A DNA stretch of 64,000 nucleotides from Pseudomonas viridiflava (GCA_900596015.1 UVIF01000002.1:248001-312000), one strand, 5' to 3'; numbered from the stretch's first letter, positions 9,126 to 18,592 are shown. Numbers and translations are program-made. The notes: generated by a model from the sequence alone, not told the origin.

Positions 9126-9695
9126 TTACTTGGCGCGACCTTTGTACGAACCGCCTTCACGGGTGTCGATCTCGATCATGTCGCCGATCTCGATGAAGTC
9201 CGCAACGCTCAGCTCGGTACCGTTCTTCAGTTTGGCAGGCTTCATGACCTTGCCCGAAGTGTCGCCGCGAGCGGAACCTTCGGTGTAGTCGACCTGACGC
9301 ACGATGGTAGTCGGCAGCTCGACGCTGACCAGACGCTCTTCGAAGAACACGGCTTCGCAGACGTCGGTCATGCCTTCTTCGACGAACGGCAGAACGGCCT
9401 CGATGTCTTCGGCGTTCAATTCGTACATGGTGTAGTCGGTGGTATCCATGAACGTGTAGCTGTCACCGCTGATGAACGACAGGGTCGCTTCCTTGCGGTC
9501 CAGGATCACGTCGTCCAGCTTGTCGTCGGCACTGTAGACGGTTTCGGTCTTGTAGCCGGTCAGCAGGTTTTTCAGCTTGGTCTTCATGATCGCGCTGTTA
9601 CGGCCCGACTTGGTGAATTCAGCTTTCTGAACCAGCCAAGGGTCGTTGTCGATACGGATCACGGTACCGGGTTTCAGTTCTTTACCAGTTTTCAT
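9126..9695 (-). CDS. efp: elongation factor P
   Basis: EF-P binds between the P and E sites of stalled ribosomes and promotes peptide-bond formation at polyproline stretches. The 189-residue protein starts [20 protein letters not shown] and has the usual three-domain EF-P length. The modified residue at the tip of domain I is Arg32 ([11 protein letters not shown]), not Lys, which places it in the rhamnosylated subclass. The gene for the matching rhamnosyltransferase EarP lies 49 bp upstream on the same strand. A strong bidirectional terminator sits 27 bp downstream. Confidence 0.98.
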   Translation of the reverse strand: MKTGKELKPGTVIRIDNDPWLVQKAEFTKSGRNSAIMKTKLKNLLTGYKTETVYSADDKLDDVILDRKEATLSFISGDSYTFMDTTDYTMYELNAEDIEAVLPFVEEGMTDVCEAVFFEERLVSVELPTTIVRQVDYTEGSARGDTSGKVMKPAKLKNGTELSVADFIEIGDMIEIDTREGGSYKGRAK

Positions 9696-9744
9696 TACGA
9701 ATATCCGAATTTGGATGGTGATTTACAAAAATCTAGGCCGCGTA

Positions 9745-10887
9745 TCATAGCCAATTTCGGTAAAACTGCACCAGCGTCGTTGCAAGATCAGGCTGAGCGG
9801 CCTGTGTAGCGCACCACTGGCGCGCGTGCTCGACCAGTTCCGGCCAGTGCTCGAGGGCCTCGCGCCATGCCGGGCCGATGTCGGCACCCTCCACGCTCTG
9901 GTTCCAGGCCCGCCACAGCCCGCGCAACGCGGCATAGGCTGCGGGCGACAGGCCTTGGCCGTAGCGATCGAGGAACGCCTCGAGTTTTTCCCAGTGGGCG
10001 TATTCTTCCTGGACATAGATATGCCAGACCATCGGTGCGGCGGCCCACTGGGCGCGAACGAACGAGTCCTCACCGCGCACGGCATTGAAGTCGCAGCACC
10101 AAAGCAGCCGGTCGTACTCGCTCTGATGGACGAACGGCAACACCTGCACCTTCAGGCTGCCTCGTTGCACCTGGCTGCCAACCTCCAGTGATGACTCGCC
10201 CAACCATTGGCGCACGTCCGCCAGCACCCGGCCTTCGGGCACCAGCAGGTGGTTGCTGCGCGGGTCATCGGCCAGGGCATCGAGCCACGACCCCAGCCCG
10301 CTGTGCTCATAGGCGAACAACGACAACAGGCGGGCATCGGGCTCGGGCTTGACGCCCAGTCCGGCCAGAAATGTCTGCCGTGCTGCGGGATTGGCCTCGA
10401 AGGCCTTGCGGCGCTCGACCAGGCAGGCTTCACGCAGCAAGCCGCCGGTACCGGTGGTGAAGCCGGGAAAGAAGAAGAACTTGCGCAGCCCGCCCGGCTG
10501 GGGCGATGGCAGGCCATGGCAGCCATCGACCCAGGTTTCGGCGCTGAGGTAATCAAGGTTCAACCACAACGGGGACGGGCTGCGGGCTGCCATGGCGTCG
10601 ACGTATTCAGGCGGCAGTTTGCAGGCGAAGGCACCCACCACCACATCGGCGACTTCGGTGGCCTGCCATTCGCCGCGCCAATGGCGGACTTCCACGCCGT
10701 CGTGCCACTGCTGCGGCTGTTCGGCGCTGGCGGCAGGCCACAGACGGGCGAATGGCACCAAATCGTCGACCCACAGGCGCACCTGCATACCGTGTTCGAC
10801 CTGAAGTTGGCGGGCCAGGCGCCAGGTGATGCCGATGTCGCCGTAGTTGTCCACGACCGTGCAGAAAATGTCCCAGGTGGCCTTCAT
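9745..10887 (-). CDS. earP: EF-P arginine rhamnosyltransferase EarP
   Basis: EarP transfers rhamnose from dTDP-beta-L-rhamnose to Arg32 of EF-P. The 380-residue protein begins MKATWDIFCTVVDNYGDIGI, which contains Asp13 and Asp17, the conserved acidic residues of this GT-B inverting enzyme. NAVRGEDSFVRAQWA supplies the C-terminal donor-binding motif. The ATG at 10887 has GGAG six bases upstream and is preferred to an in-frame ATG four codons earlier. Its order with efp is the standard Pseudomonas arrangement. Confidence 0.96.
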   Translation of the reverse strand: MKATWDIFCTVVDNYGDIGITWRLARQLQVEHGMQVRLWVDDLVPFARLWPAASAEQPQQWHDGVEVRHWRGEWQATEVADVVVGAFACKLPPEYVDAMAARSPSPLWLNLDYLSAETWVDGCHGLPSPQPGGLRKFFFFPGFTTGTGGLLREACLVERRKAFEANPAARQTFLAGLGVKPEPDARLLSLFAYEHSGLGSWLDALADDPRSNHLLVPEGRVLADVRQWLGESSLEVGSQVQRGSLKVQVLPFVHQSEYDRLLWCCDFNAVRGEDSFVRAQWAAAPMVWHIYVQEEYAHWEKLEAFLDRYGQGLSPAAYAALRGLWRAWNQSVEGADIGPAWREALEHWPELVEHARQWCATQAAQPDLATTLVQFYRNWL

Positions 10888-11009
10888 GGCTGACTCCAAC
10901 GCAAACGTTTACACAAAGCCGGCTATTGTCCGCATAAACGTCCGCGCACAGAAGCACTAAAGGCGCTTCGTGCGACAATTGCCCGCTCGTTCCCACCATC
11001 AGTCCAACC

Positions 11010-11474
11010 ATGAACAAACCTGCCCTGTTGCAAGCAATCATCGAACGCCTGACCATTGATCTGGAGGTGGCTCAGCGTGCCGCGCAGACGGCCTATGAAA
11101 CCGCCACCCATGAAGAGAACGTGGCCGAGAACAAGTACGACACGCTCGGGTTGGAGGCGTCCTACCTGGCCACCGGGCAAGCGCGGCGCATGGAAGAGAT
11201 TCGCCAGGGGCTGGCGAAGTTTCGTGCATTGCAGTTGCGTGATTTTCAGGCAGGGATCGGACTGGGCGCACTGGTGGCGCTGGAATCGGCAACGGGTGCG
11301 CGCCAGTGGTTTTTCCTGGGGCCGGATGCGGCGGGGTTGAAGCTTGATTTCGAAGGCTGCCCGGTCATGGTCATCACCCCACGCTCGCCATTGGGGCAAA
11401 GCCTGTTGGGCAAAGAGGTGGACGATGAGGTCAGCATGGGCGGCAACGTTCAGGTCATCACCGAGGTGATTTGA
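11010..11474 (+). CDS. GreA/GreB-family transcription elongation factor-like protein
   Basis: The 154-residue protein has the two-part Gre layout: an N-terminal antiparallel coiled coil (about residues 1-75, with acidic tip HEENVAENKYDT) and a C-terminal FKBP-like domain (GLGALVALES through SPLGQSLLGKEVDDEV). Gre factors insert the coiled coil into the RNA polymerase secondary channel and stimulate cleavage of backtracked RNA. Its sequence is diverged from canonical GreA and GreB, so it is likely an additional paralogue of the kind common in Pseudomonas. It diverges from earP. Confidence 0.8.
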   Translation: MNKPALLQAIIERLTIDLEVAQRAAQTAYETATHEENVAENKYDTLGLEASYLATGQARRMEEIRQGLAKFRALQLRDFQAGIGLGALVALESATGARQWFFLGPDAAGLKLDFEGCPVMVITPRSPLGQSLLGKEVDDEVSMGGNVQVITEVI

Positions 11475-11492
11475 CGCCCGGCGCAAGTAGAC

Positions 11493-11631
11493 ACACCGCG
11501 TGAACCGTTGACGCGGCTTGCCTGGCACACCGCGTGCAACATTGACGCTGCGATCCCCTGTAGCAGCGGTGCAAGCCGCGTCCGGCCTCAACGCGGTTGG
11601 CCTGATACACCGCATGCGCCGCTGCTACAGG
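11493..11631. repeat. REP-like intergenic repeats
   Basis: An inverted pair CCTGTAGCAGCGG (11557-11569) and CCGCTGCTACAGG (11619-11631) lies between two converging genes. Just before it ACACCGCGTG is repeated directly at 11493 and 11527, with a degenerate third copy near 11605. This looks like a second REP family, distinct in sequence from the GCGGGCTCTGCCCGC type. Confidence 0.75.
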
Positions 11632-11653
11632 GACGTGGCAGCGGCAGTGAGGG

Positions 11654-14077
11654 TTACTTCTTGTCGGGCAGCGCGTAGGCGATCACGTAGTCACCGCGAT
11701 CCGGCGACTGGCGCGCGCCGCCGGCGGTGATGACCACGTACTGCTTGCCGGTCTTGGGCGAAACGAAGGTCATCGGGCCGCCCTGGCTGCCAACCGGCAG
11801 ACGGGCTTTCCACGCCTCTTCACCCGTCGCCGAGTTGAACGCACGCAGGTAGTAATCCTGAGTACCGGCAATGAACACCAGGCCGCCCTGGGTCGACAGC
11901 GTGCCGCCCAGCGTCGGCATGCCGATGGGCAGCGGCAGGTGCATTTTCACGCCCATCGGCCCTGTGTCTTCCACAGTCCCCACCGGCACTTGCCAGGCAA
12001 CTTTCTGGGTCTTCATGTCGATTGCGGTCAGGGTACCGAACGGTGGCGCCTGGCAAGGAATACCGGCGATAGACAGGAAGCGATTCTTGTTCACCGCATA
12101 CGGCGTGCCCTTGAGCGGTACCGCGCCCATGCCGGTGTTGAGCGCTTCGCCACCCGAAGACGCCTTGGCATCCTTCTGCTGAGGCACCATCTGCACCCAC
12201 AGGCCCAGACGCATGTCGTTCACAAAGATGAAACCATGCACCGGATCGGTCGACAGGCTGCCCCAGTTCATGCCGCCCAGCGAACCTGGGAAGCTCAGGG
12301 ACACATCGGTGCCCGGTGCGGTGTACAGACCCTCATAGCGCATTTTCTTGAACGAGATCCGGCACAGCATCTGGTCGAACGGGGTGGCACCCCACATGTC
12401 CGACTCGGTCAGGTGTTGCGCGCCGATCTGCGGCATGCCCACCGACAACGGCTGAGTCTTGGCATAGGGTTCGCCAGGAATGTCCGAGCCCTTGACCGGA
12501 ATGTCCTGCACGGCGGTCAGCGGTTGGCCGGTCGCGCGGTCCAGCACATAGATCTGCCCCGCCTTGGTGCCGATCACCACTGCCGGCACACTGCTGCCGT
12601 CAGGCTTGGGGAAGTCCATCAGGGTTGGCTGCATGGGCAGGTCGAAGTCCCAGAGGTCGTTGCGCACGGTCTGGTAGACCCACTTCTCTTCACCGGTGGT
12701 CGCGTTCAACGCCAGGATCGAAGCACCGTAGCGGTGATTGAGCGGCGTGCGCTCGACACCGTAGATATCGGTCGACGAACTGCCCATGGGCAGGAACACG
12801 GTGTTCATCTTCGGATCGTACGACATCGGTGCCCAGCTGTTGGGCGTGCTGCGCACATAGGTGTTGTCGCCGGTCGGTGCCTGCTTGTCCTCGGGGTTGC
12901 CCGGATCGAACGCCCAGCGCATCTCGCCAGTGACCACATCGAAACCGCGGATCACACCGCCCGGCATGTCCGCCTGGACGTTGTCGGCGACACGACCACC
13001 GACCACCACCGTGGTGCCGGCCATCAACGGCGCGGACGACAATTGATAGTAGGAATCCGGGACATTCCCCAGGCCGGCTTTCAGGTCCACCTGGCCATTG
13101 TTGCCGAAGCCCTGGCAGAACTCGCCGGTGTCGGCGTCCACGGCAATCAGGCGGGCATCGATGGTGTTGGTCAACAAGCGACGCTGGCAATTGGCACCCG
13201 GCGCGACCGCAACGGCCTTGACCGGCGTATTGCCTTCGCTCGATTCCACCACCGCACTGCTAGCGTCGAAGTAAGCCAGGCCGCGGCAACGCTGCCAGAC
13301 CGCAGCCTGAGCATTGATCTGGTTTTTCCAAAGCTCTTTGCCGGTGTCGGCGTTCAGCGCAATGATGTTGTTGTGCGGAGTGCAGATGAACACCTTGTCA
13401 CCCACCTGCAGCGGCGTGGCCTGGTCTTCCGCGCCGTTGCCATTGCTGATGGCGACATCACCGGTGTGGTAGGTCCAGGCCGGAACCAGATCGGCGACAT
13501 TGCCGCGATTGATCTGGTCGAGGGCGGCGAAGCGGTTGCCGCCTTCGTCGTTGCCGTAATGGGCCCAGTCCTTCTGCGCGTTGGCCGGCGTGACCTGGGT
13601 CAGGCCTGGGCCTTCCCCGGTCGGCGCGACCGAAGGGTGTGGCACGAACATGCCGGCGCCGCCAGCAACCACCGCCACCGCCAGCACGGCGCCGAGCACA
13701 TAGCCAGCGCGGCCGCCGCTGAGGCCATTGGCCCGACGCAAGGTCGGATAGGCCAACGCCACCACCAGGCTCAGCACCGCCGGAGCGAACAGACGGGAGA
13801 TTTGCGGCCAGAAGTTCAGCCCGGCATCGACCAGTGCCCAGATCACCGACAGCACCATGACCGCGGCGAACAGCCAGGCGCCCAGCAGGCGCGACTTGAA
13901 CAGAGCAATGGCAGCAACGGTCATGCCCAGGCCGGCCAGCAGGAAATACCAGCTGCCGCCCAGGGTGGCGAGGTAGCCCCCACCCGCAAGGTAGAGCAGT
14001 CCGAACACGAGTACGCCCAAGGCGGCGACCCATATGGGCCAGCGGCGCACCGCTGGTGAAGGTTGAGGCTTAGTCAT
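11654..14077 (-). CDS. gcd: membrane-bound PQQ-dependent glucose dehydrogenase
   Basis: This 807-residue quinoprotein oxidises glucose to gluconolactone in the periplasm and passes electrons to ubiquinone. About five hydrophobic helices lie in residues 1-150 (from WPIWVAALGVLVFGLLYLAG), followed by the eight-bladed PQQ propeller: DWAHYGNDEGGNRFAALDQI, TPLQVGDKVFICTPHNNIIA, and C-terminal GGARQSPDRGDYVIAYALP. Full length matches Gcd. The ATG at 14077 is preceded by AGGAT about eight bases upstream; an earlier in-frame start would add 38 residues unlike the family. Together with the lactonase at 3052-4209 it forms the direct glucose-oxidation route, which in many pseudomonads supports phosphate solubilisation. 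Confidence 0.95.
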   Translation of the reverse strand: MTKPQPSPAVRRWPIWVAALGVLVFGLLYLAGGGYLATLGGSWYFLLAGLGMTVAAIALFKSRLLGAWLFAAVMVLSVIWALVDAGLNFWPQISRLFAPAVLSLVVALAYPTLRRANGLSGGRAGYVLGAVLAVAVVAGGAGMFVPHPSVAPTGEGPGLTQVTPANAQKDWAHYGNDEGGNRFAALDQINRGNVADLVPAWTYHTGDVAISNGNGAEDQATPLQVGDKVFICTPHNNIIALNADTGKELWKNQINAQAAVWQRCRGLAYFDASSAVVESSEGNTPVKAVAVAPGANCQRRLLTNTIDARLIAVDADTGEFCQGFGNNGQVDLKAGLGNVPDSYYQLSSAPLMAGTTVVVGGRVADNVQADMPGGVIRGFDVVTGEMRWAFDPGNPEDKQAPTGDNTYVRSTPNSWAPMSYDPKMNTVFLPMGSSSTDIYGVERTPLNHRYGASILALNATTGEEKWVYQTVRNDLWDFDLPMQPTLMDFPKPDGSSVPAVVIGTKAGQIYVLDRATGQPLTAVQDIPVKGSDIPGEPYAKTQPLSVGMPQIGAQHLTESDMWGATPFDQMLCRISFKKMRYEGLYTAPGTDVSLSFPGSLGGMNWGSLSTDPVHGFIFVNDMRLGLWVQMVPQQKDAKASSGGEALNTGMGAVPLKGTPYAVNKNRFLSIAGIPCQAPPFGTLTAIDMKTQKVAWQVPVGTVEDTGPMGVKMHLPLPIGMPTLGGTLSTQGGLVFIAGTQDYYLRAFNSATGEEAWKARLPVGSQGGPMTFVSPKTGKQYVVITAGGARQSPDRGDYVIAYALPDKK

Positions 14078-14372
14078 GTTGCATGATCCTGTTGACGCAT
14101 GAACGTTTCTGGAAGGTCGAACACAGTGTAGGCAAGCCTGTACGACACGCTTGTCATGACACGATGGGTGACGTGGTTCCACGACCTGCATGGCTTTCCG
14201 TCAGAGCTCCCGGAAGGGAAACGGGCGCCGCCGCAGCATTAACTAATTAGTTAGTTACGCAACGATATCAAAAAAATCCTGCAGCTGCGACAAATCGCCA
14301 TAGCGCAGCGCGGTGAAACACTGTTGCACGGGCGGTAATACTGACCAGGTTTTGTCGAGACAGCAGGTAGGC
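14078..14372. promoter_or_regulatory. gcd upstream region with palindromic operator candidate
   Basis: No gene was found in these 295 bases. The notable feature is the perfect 14-bp palindrome TAACTAATTAGTTA at 14240-14253, about 163 bases upstream of the gcd start and immediately followed by another GTTA. Its shape suits a TetR-type repressor, but no such gene is adjacent. Confidence 0.45.
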
Positions 14373-14798
14373 TCAAGCTACGTTCTTGAAGAAGGCATGA
14401 CCACCCAGCACCACGGTGCGGGTAGCGTCCTTTGTCCAGGCTGGCGGTGGACAGAGGTGCGTGGCGTGGTAATGGGTGGCGCCGCAGGTGGGGTCTGCCA
14501 CCTGGCCGGCCACCACCTGTTCGGCTACTGCCAGGGCTTGCGCCAGCTGCGCCGGAGGAATGGGACGAGTGCCGCTGACATAGGGGTAATTGGGATCGCG
14601 AAGGTTCCAGCAGCTGAACTGCCAGGGCTTGCGGCACACGCCGATGTAGCCCTCGCCCCACCACGACCGGGGATTGGCATCATGCACACGATTGCGGATG
14701 ACCCACGCCACGGCGATCTGCCCGGCGACGCCCTCGCCGCGGGCTTCACCCCATAGCGTTCGTGCAACGACATCGTGTACCTGCTGAATGTGTGTCAT
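14373..14798 (-). CDS. cell wall hydrolase, SleB-like (Hydrolase_2 family)
   Basis: The 141-residue protein contains ARTLWGEARGEGVAGQIAVA, where the Glu of GEARGE is the catalytic acid of SleB-type peptidoglycan hydrolases. WQFSCWN and CGATHYHA, typical of the family, follow. There is no signal peptide at the chosen start (MTHIQQVHDVV), as in phage-derived or cytoplasmic homologues that need a holin. An alternative upstream start adds 72 residues with no recognisable signal and is rejected. It sits alone upstream of gcd, with no phage genes around, and may be a domesticated endolysin. Confidence 0.8.
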   Translation of the reverse strand: MTHIQQVHDVVARTLWGEARGEGVAGQIAVAWVIRNRVHDANPRSWWGEGYIGVCRKPWQFSCWNLRDPNYPYVSGTRPIPPAQLAQALAVAEQVVAGQVADPTCGATHYHATHLCPPPAWTKDATRTVVLGGHAFFKNVA

Positions 14799-15087
14799 GG
14801 CGATCTCTGCGTGTGAATGGCCGCGACGGCAGGACTGCGCAACAACCTCGTGGCGGTCCTGACTGCTCGCCCAGCGCGGCCAGATTGCTGAGCTGCACGG
14901 GGGTTTGCCAGCCGGCAACGATTCCCCACCTGCCAAGCCGCGGCTGCAGTTTCCCGTGACGAAGGTCGATGCCAAAGGCTTGAGAATTGGCGGCGTTGGC
15001 TCTACAAATGTCATGGCCCTGCCCGGCTCCGTCGCTGCGCGCCGACTTGTCCTCGATCGATCACCCCATCACGGAGGCCCATTGCCG

Positions 15088-17202
15088 ATGCACGCACCCG
15101 ACGACGACCTGGACACCGGTGCCCACACCTCCGGCTGGGGACTGAGCCGTCTGCACGCCGCGACATCGGTCAGGTGGGTGGCCAAGCTGTTGTCATGGGT
15201 GGCCCTGCTTACCGGTGCCACGGCGCTCTGCGAATATGTGCTTGGCCAGCCATTGCTGGGCTATCTCTTTGCGGGCCTGATGGGCATGTCGCCGTTGACG
15301 GCCATGGCGCTTTGCGGTCTGGCGCTGTCCAGCCTTCTGGGACGTCGCGCACGCCCCAGCTGGTTGCTCGCCGGCCTGGCTTCGAGCATCGCATTCGCCT
15401 TGCTGGGCGCACACCTGTTGCTCGGTGCCGACGTCTTGAGCCCGGCGGTGAACGCCTGGTTGTTTCCGCCTTCGGAGCTCTTCGTCGGTAGCGTTTCGCC
15501 GGCCACGGCGAGCTGCCTGGCTTTGCTGGGCGTGGCCCGCATGGCTCAGCTCGCTGGTCGCCACAAAGCCTGCGATGTGCTGGCCCTGCTCGCCTTCGGC
15601 GTGGCCGGTATCGGCCTGCTGGGCTACGCCTACGGCGTGAAGGATTTGTACTCGGTGCTGCTGTTCAACGCCATGGCAGTACACACCGCAGCGGCACTGG
15701 CCTGCCTGGCCGTTTCGATGATGCTGTTCCAGGCCGATCAGGGTTGGCTGAACGTGGTCACGCTGAGCAACCGTGCGGGCGCGGTCACCCGTCGGCAATT
15801 GCTGCTCACGGCCATCCTGCCGGTGATCGGCTGGCTGTTGCTGTCGGCCATCAACGCCCGCGCCATCGGTGCGCCCGCCGCCCTGGCCCTGGTCGTGGCA
15901 ACGGTGTTTCTGCCGCTGGTCATTCTGATCGTCAAGGACGGCCGGGTCACGGCCCGACTGGACCTGCAACGGCAGAAGCAGCGTCGCCTGGAAACCACCA
16001 TCCGGCAGCGCCTGGAACTCGAGCTGGACCAGAAGCGCGCAGAACTGGAACAGGAATCGGCACAACGCATCGTCGCCGAACAAGTCATGAACCGCGCCCA
16101 ACGCCTGGATGCAGTTGGCCAACTGACGGGCGGTATCGCCCACGATTTCAACAACCTGCTGATGGGCATTTCAGGCAACCTCGAACTGCTGCATCGCCAC
16201 GTTGAGAGTGATCCCAAGGCCTCGAAGTACGTGACACGGGCGACGCTGTCCACGGAAAAGGGCATTCGTCTGACCGGGCAGCTGCTGGCGTTCTCGCGTA
16301 CGCAAAGGCTGAACGTCTCGGCGGTCAGCCTTGCCGATACCGTCACCGCGGCCTTCGAACTGGTTGGCAACGCGCTGGGCCCCGACATCAATATCGACAT
16401 GCAGACGCCTGACCGCAGCCTGTTCGTCAGCACCGATCCGTTGCAATTGGAAATGGCCATACTCAACCTCGCGCTGAACGCCAGGGACGCGATGCCCGAA
16501 GGGGGTTGGTTCACTGTCAGATGCTCGCCAACAGCGCCGCCGGGCACGCCGCCCAGCGTATCGATCCGGGTCAGCGACAGCGGTACCGGCATGTCGCCGG
16601 AAGTCCTGGCCAAAGCGTGCGAGCCGTTCTTCACCACCAAGGAATCGGGGCGCGGTACTGGGCTGGGCCTGGCGCAGGTCTACGGCCTGTGCCGTCAATG
16701 TGGCGGCGACCTGAAGATCACCAGTGAGCCGGGCCACGGCTCGACCTTCGAGTTGGTGCTGCCGATGGCCGAGCGTCCGCGCGCGAATTCGATCAGCCCA
16801 CAGCCGACCAGCGTCGCGGCGCCGCTCGCCACCCTTGCCCTGCCGGTACTGGTCGTCGACGATGACGATGCAGTGCGCACCGTACTGGTCGACGATCTGC
16901 GTGTGCGGGGCTATCAGGTGCTCGAGGCCGATCGTGGTGGCAAGGCCATGACGATACTGGGCAACACGCGCTGCGCCGCAGCCGTCATCGACTTCCTGAT
17001 GCCGGAAATGAATGGCGCCGAGCTGGCGCGCAAGGCACGCCAGCTCGTCCCCCAGCTACCGATCATCTTCATCAGTGGCTATGCCGACACCCTTGCACTG
17101 GATGCCATCGACGGTGCGGTGGTGCTGCGCAAACCGTTCGAACTCGACGAGCTGGACCGACTGGTCAGAGAGTTGGCCGGCGCGCCTGGGCCGAACACCT
17201 GA
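15088..17202 (+). CDS. membrane hybrid sensor histidine kinase with C-terminal receiver
   Basis: The 704-residue protein has about eight hydrophobic segments in its first 270 residues (an integral-membrane sensor without an obvious periplasmic domain) and then a coiled linker. The HisKA motif RLDAVGQLTGGIAHDFNNLL follows, with the phospho-acceptor His352, then the HATPase domain (NLALNARDAMPEG, DSGTGMSPEV, GRGTGLGLAQVYG). A receiver domain ends the chain, with Asp635 in AAVIDFLMPEMNG. No HPt domain or cognate regulator gene is next to it. The start at 15088 follows GGAGG ten bases upstream; longer in-frame openings add unrelated sequence. Stimulus and partner are unknown. Confidence 0.88.
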   Translation: MHAPDDDLDTGAHTSGWGLSRLHAATSVRWVAKLLSWVALLTGATALCEYVLGQPLLGYLFAGLMGMSPLTAMALCGLALSSLLGRRARPSWLLAGLASSIAFALLGAHLLLGADVLSPAVNAWLFPPSELFVGSVSPATASCLALLGVARMAQLAGRHKACDVLALLAFGVAGIGLLGYAYGVKDLYSVLLFNAMAVHTAAALACLAVSMMLFQADQGWLNVVTLSNRAGAVTRRQLLLTAILPVIGWLLLSAINARAIGAPAALALVVATVFLPLVILIVKDGRVTARLDLQRQKQRRLETTIRQRLELELDQKRAELEQESAQRIVAEQVMNRAQRLDAVGQLTGGIAHDFNNLLMGISGNLELLHRHVESDPKASKYVTRATLSTEKGIRLTGQLLAFSRTQRLNVSAVSLADTVTAAFELVGNALGPDINIDMQTPDRSLFVSTDPLQLEMAILNLALNARDAMPEGGWFTVRCSPTAPPGTPPSVSIRVSDSGTGMSPEVLAKACEPFFTTKESGRGTGLGLAQVYGLCRQCGGDLKITSEPGHGSTFELVLPMAERPRANSISPQPTSVAAPLATLALPVLVVDDDDAVRTVLVDDLRVRGYQVLEADRGGKAMTILGNTRCAAAVIDFLMPEMNGAELARKARQLVPQLPIIFISGYADTLALDAIDGAVVLRKPFELDELDRLVRELAGAPGPNT

Positions 17203-17388
17203 CGGTGGTGGGTGTTTGACCGATGTGTGGTCCACAGAAACGCGCCTGCCAGGCCTGCCAAAGCGCCCATTTCAAAAAAATCGGAACCTTCCGCCGAACA
17301 GGGCGACCTAAACACAGCGTACGTACCATGCCTACGCCATGGCTGCCTCTTGGGTCTGAGCCAGACCGTCCATCAAGGAGATTTTGAA

Positions 17389-17850
17389 ATGACCGACGCT
17401 CATAAAGAAACGATCAAGGTACTCAACGACCTCATCGAAACATCGAAAGATGGTGAGGCTGGTTTCAAGGATCTCGCCGAAAACACCAAAAACCCTGAAC
17501 TGAAGGCAGTCTTCACAGCCGCCGCTTCGGATACCGCCAGCGGTGCTGCAGAACTGCAGAACGAAGTACGCAAGCTGGGTGGCGAACCCGAAACCACCAC
17601 CAGCGTTGCAGGCGATCTGCACCGTCGTTGGGTCGACCTGAAGTCGGCCATCACCGGCAAGGACGACGTCGCACTGCTCAACGAAGCAGAGCGCGGCGAA
17701 GACGTTGCCAAGAAGAGCTACACCAAAGCGCTGGAAAACCATGACGTGACCCCTGAGGTACGCGCCGTGATCCAGAAGCAGTTCGATGGCGTCATGCGCA
17801 ACCATGACAAGATCAAGGCACTGCGTGACGCAGCTCGCGCTCAGAAATGA
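17389..17850 (+). CDS. PA2169-family four-helix-bundle protein (DUF2383)
   Basis: This 153-residue, entirely helical protein starts MTDAHKETIKVLNDLIETSK, with AAGGAG eight bases upstream. It matches the PA2169/DUF2383 pattern (KDGEAGFKDLAEN, GGEPETTTSVAGDLHRRWVD, NHDVTPEVRAVIQKQ). Members have a ferritin-like four-helix fold, are often induced by stress, and have no settled biochemical role. It lies 186 bp downstream of the hybrid kinase in the same direction but with its own Shine-Dalgarno and a long gap, so co-regulation is uncertain. Confidence 0.88.
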   Translation: MTDAHKETIKVLNDLIETSKDGEAGFKDLAENTKNPELKAVFTAAASDTASGAAELQNEVRKLGGEPETTTSVAGDLHRRWVDLKSAITGKDDVALLNEAERGEDVAKKSYTKALENHDVTPEVRAVIQKQFDGVMRNHDKIKALRDAARAQK

Positions 17851-17944
17851 GTGAGGGGCTTGGGCGGCTGCCAAGGCCGCCCGAGCCGTGCTTCTTGCGC
17901 AACGCCCCCCGCCTTGACAACATCCCCGCCGTTCCCCCATCGAC

Positions 17945-18592
17945 TCAACGTGTCACATAGCCCATGACTGGGGCAGGTACTTTGACGTCGCCCTGAAAGC
18001 GATGCCATTCCTTGTCGATTTCCTTGTAGCTCATGAACACACTCACCCGCTTGGCGTCGGCCAGATCGGTATTGGTCATGGACTGGGTGTAACGCGTGGG
18101 CACGAATGCCACCGTGATACCGACTACCGAGCCATCATCCGCATACACCGGACCACCCGACATGCCCATGGCACTCGGACCGTCGTGGATGGAATAGAGC
18201 ACGCCATCGTTGAGGTTGCTGAGCAGCAGCTTGCCTTCCTTCACCTTGCCGCTGCCTTTGACGGGCATCAGCAGTGGACTGAAGCCGACGGCGGTGACGT
18301 TTTCGCCGACCGATGCCTGACGCCAGTGGGGAGCCGCAGCAGCCTTGCGCTTGATGAAGACCACATCGCCACGGCCACGGTGCGCAACGTCACTGAGGTA
18401 AGGGGTGTGCTTGGCAGAAACCGCGTAGTCCTCATTCCATTGCACGGCCGAGGCCTGATACAGAAGAGGGGCGGGAAGACTCGAGGTGACCATGAAAGCG
18501 TCTTTGTAGGCGGCATCGCTGACAAAGGGAGTTGGCATGCCATTGCAGCCGGAAAGAAGCAGGCCGAACATCAGGCAGATAGATCGATTCAT
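17945..18592 (-). CDS. trypsin-like serine peptidase lipoprotein (S1 family)
   Basis: The 215-residue product begins with a lipoprotein signal (MNRSICLMFGLLLSGCNG; lipobox LLSGC), so it should be anchored in the envelope. GMSGGPVYADDGSVVGITVA contains the catalytic-serine motif GxSGGP and the following strands of trypsin-like folds. His in VSAKHTPYL and Asp in RGDVVFIK are plausible triad partners, although spacing is compact. Homology is to short DegP-like or glutamyl-endopeptidase-like S1 proteins without PDZ domains. The start codon is supported mainly by the signal peptide; the Shine-Dalgarno is weak. Confidence 0.7.
   Translation of the reverse strand: MNRSICLMFGLLLSGCNGMPTPFVSDAAYKDAFMVTSSLPAPLLYQASAVQWNEDYAVSAKHTPYLSDVAHRGRGDVVFIKRKAAAAPHWRQASVGENVTAVGFSPLLMPVKGSGKVKEGKLLLSNLNDGVLYSIHDGPSAMGMSGGPVYADDGSVVGITVAFVPTRYTQSMTNTDLADAKRVSVFMSYKEIDKEWHRFQGDVKVPAPVMGYVTR

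Noticed and set aside
11939..14059. 706-codon open frame opposite gcd
   Set aside because: Shadow of gcd on the other strand; translation is rich in His, Arg and Gln with no domain. The gcd frame is full-length and motif-complete.
14373..14798. Prophage remnant around the SleB-like hydrolase
   Set aside because: No holin, spanin, structural or integrase genes in the neighbourhood; a single hydrolase is not enough.
17389..17850. Response regulator or HPt partner for the hybrid kinase
   Set aside because: The protein is the PA2169/DUF2383 four-helix bundle and has no HPt histidine motif or receiver Asp.
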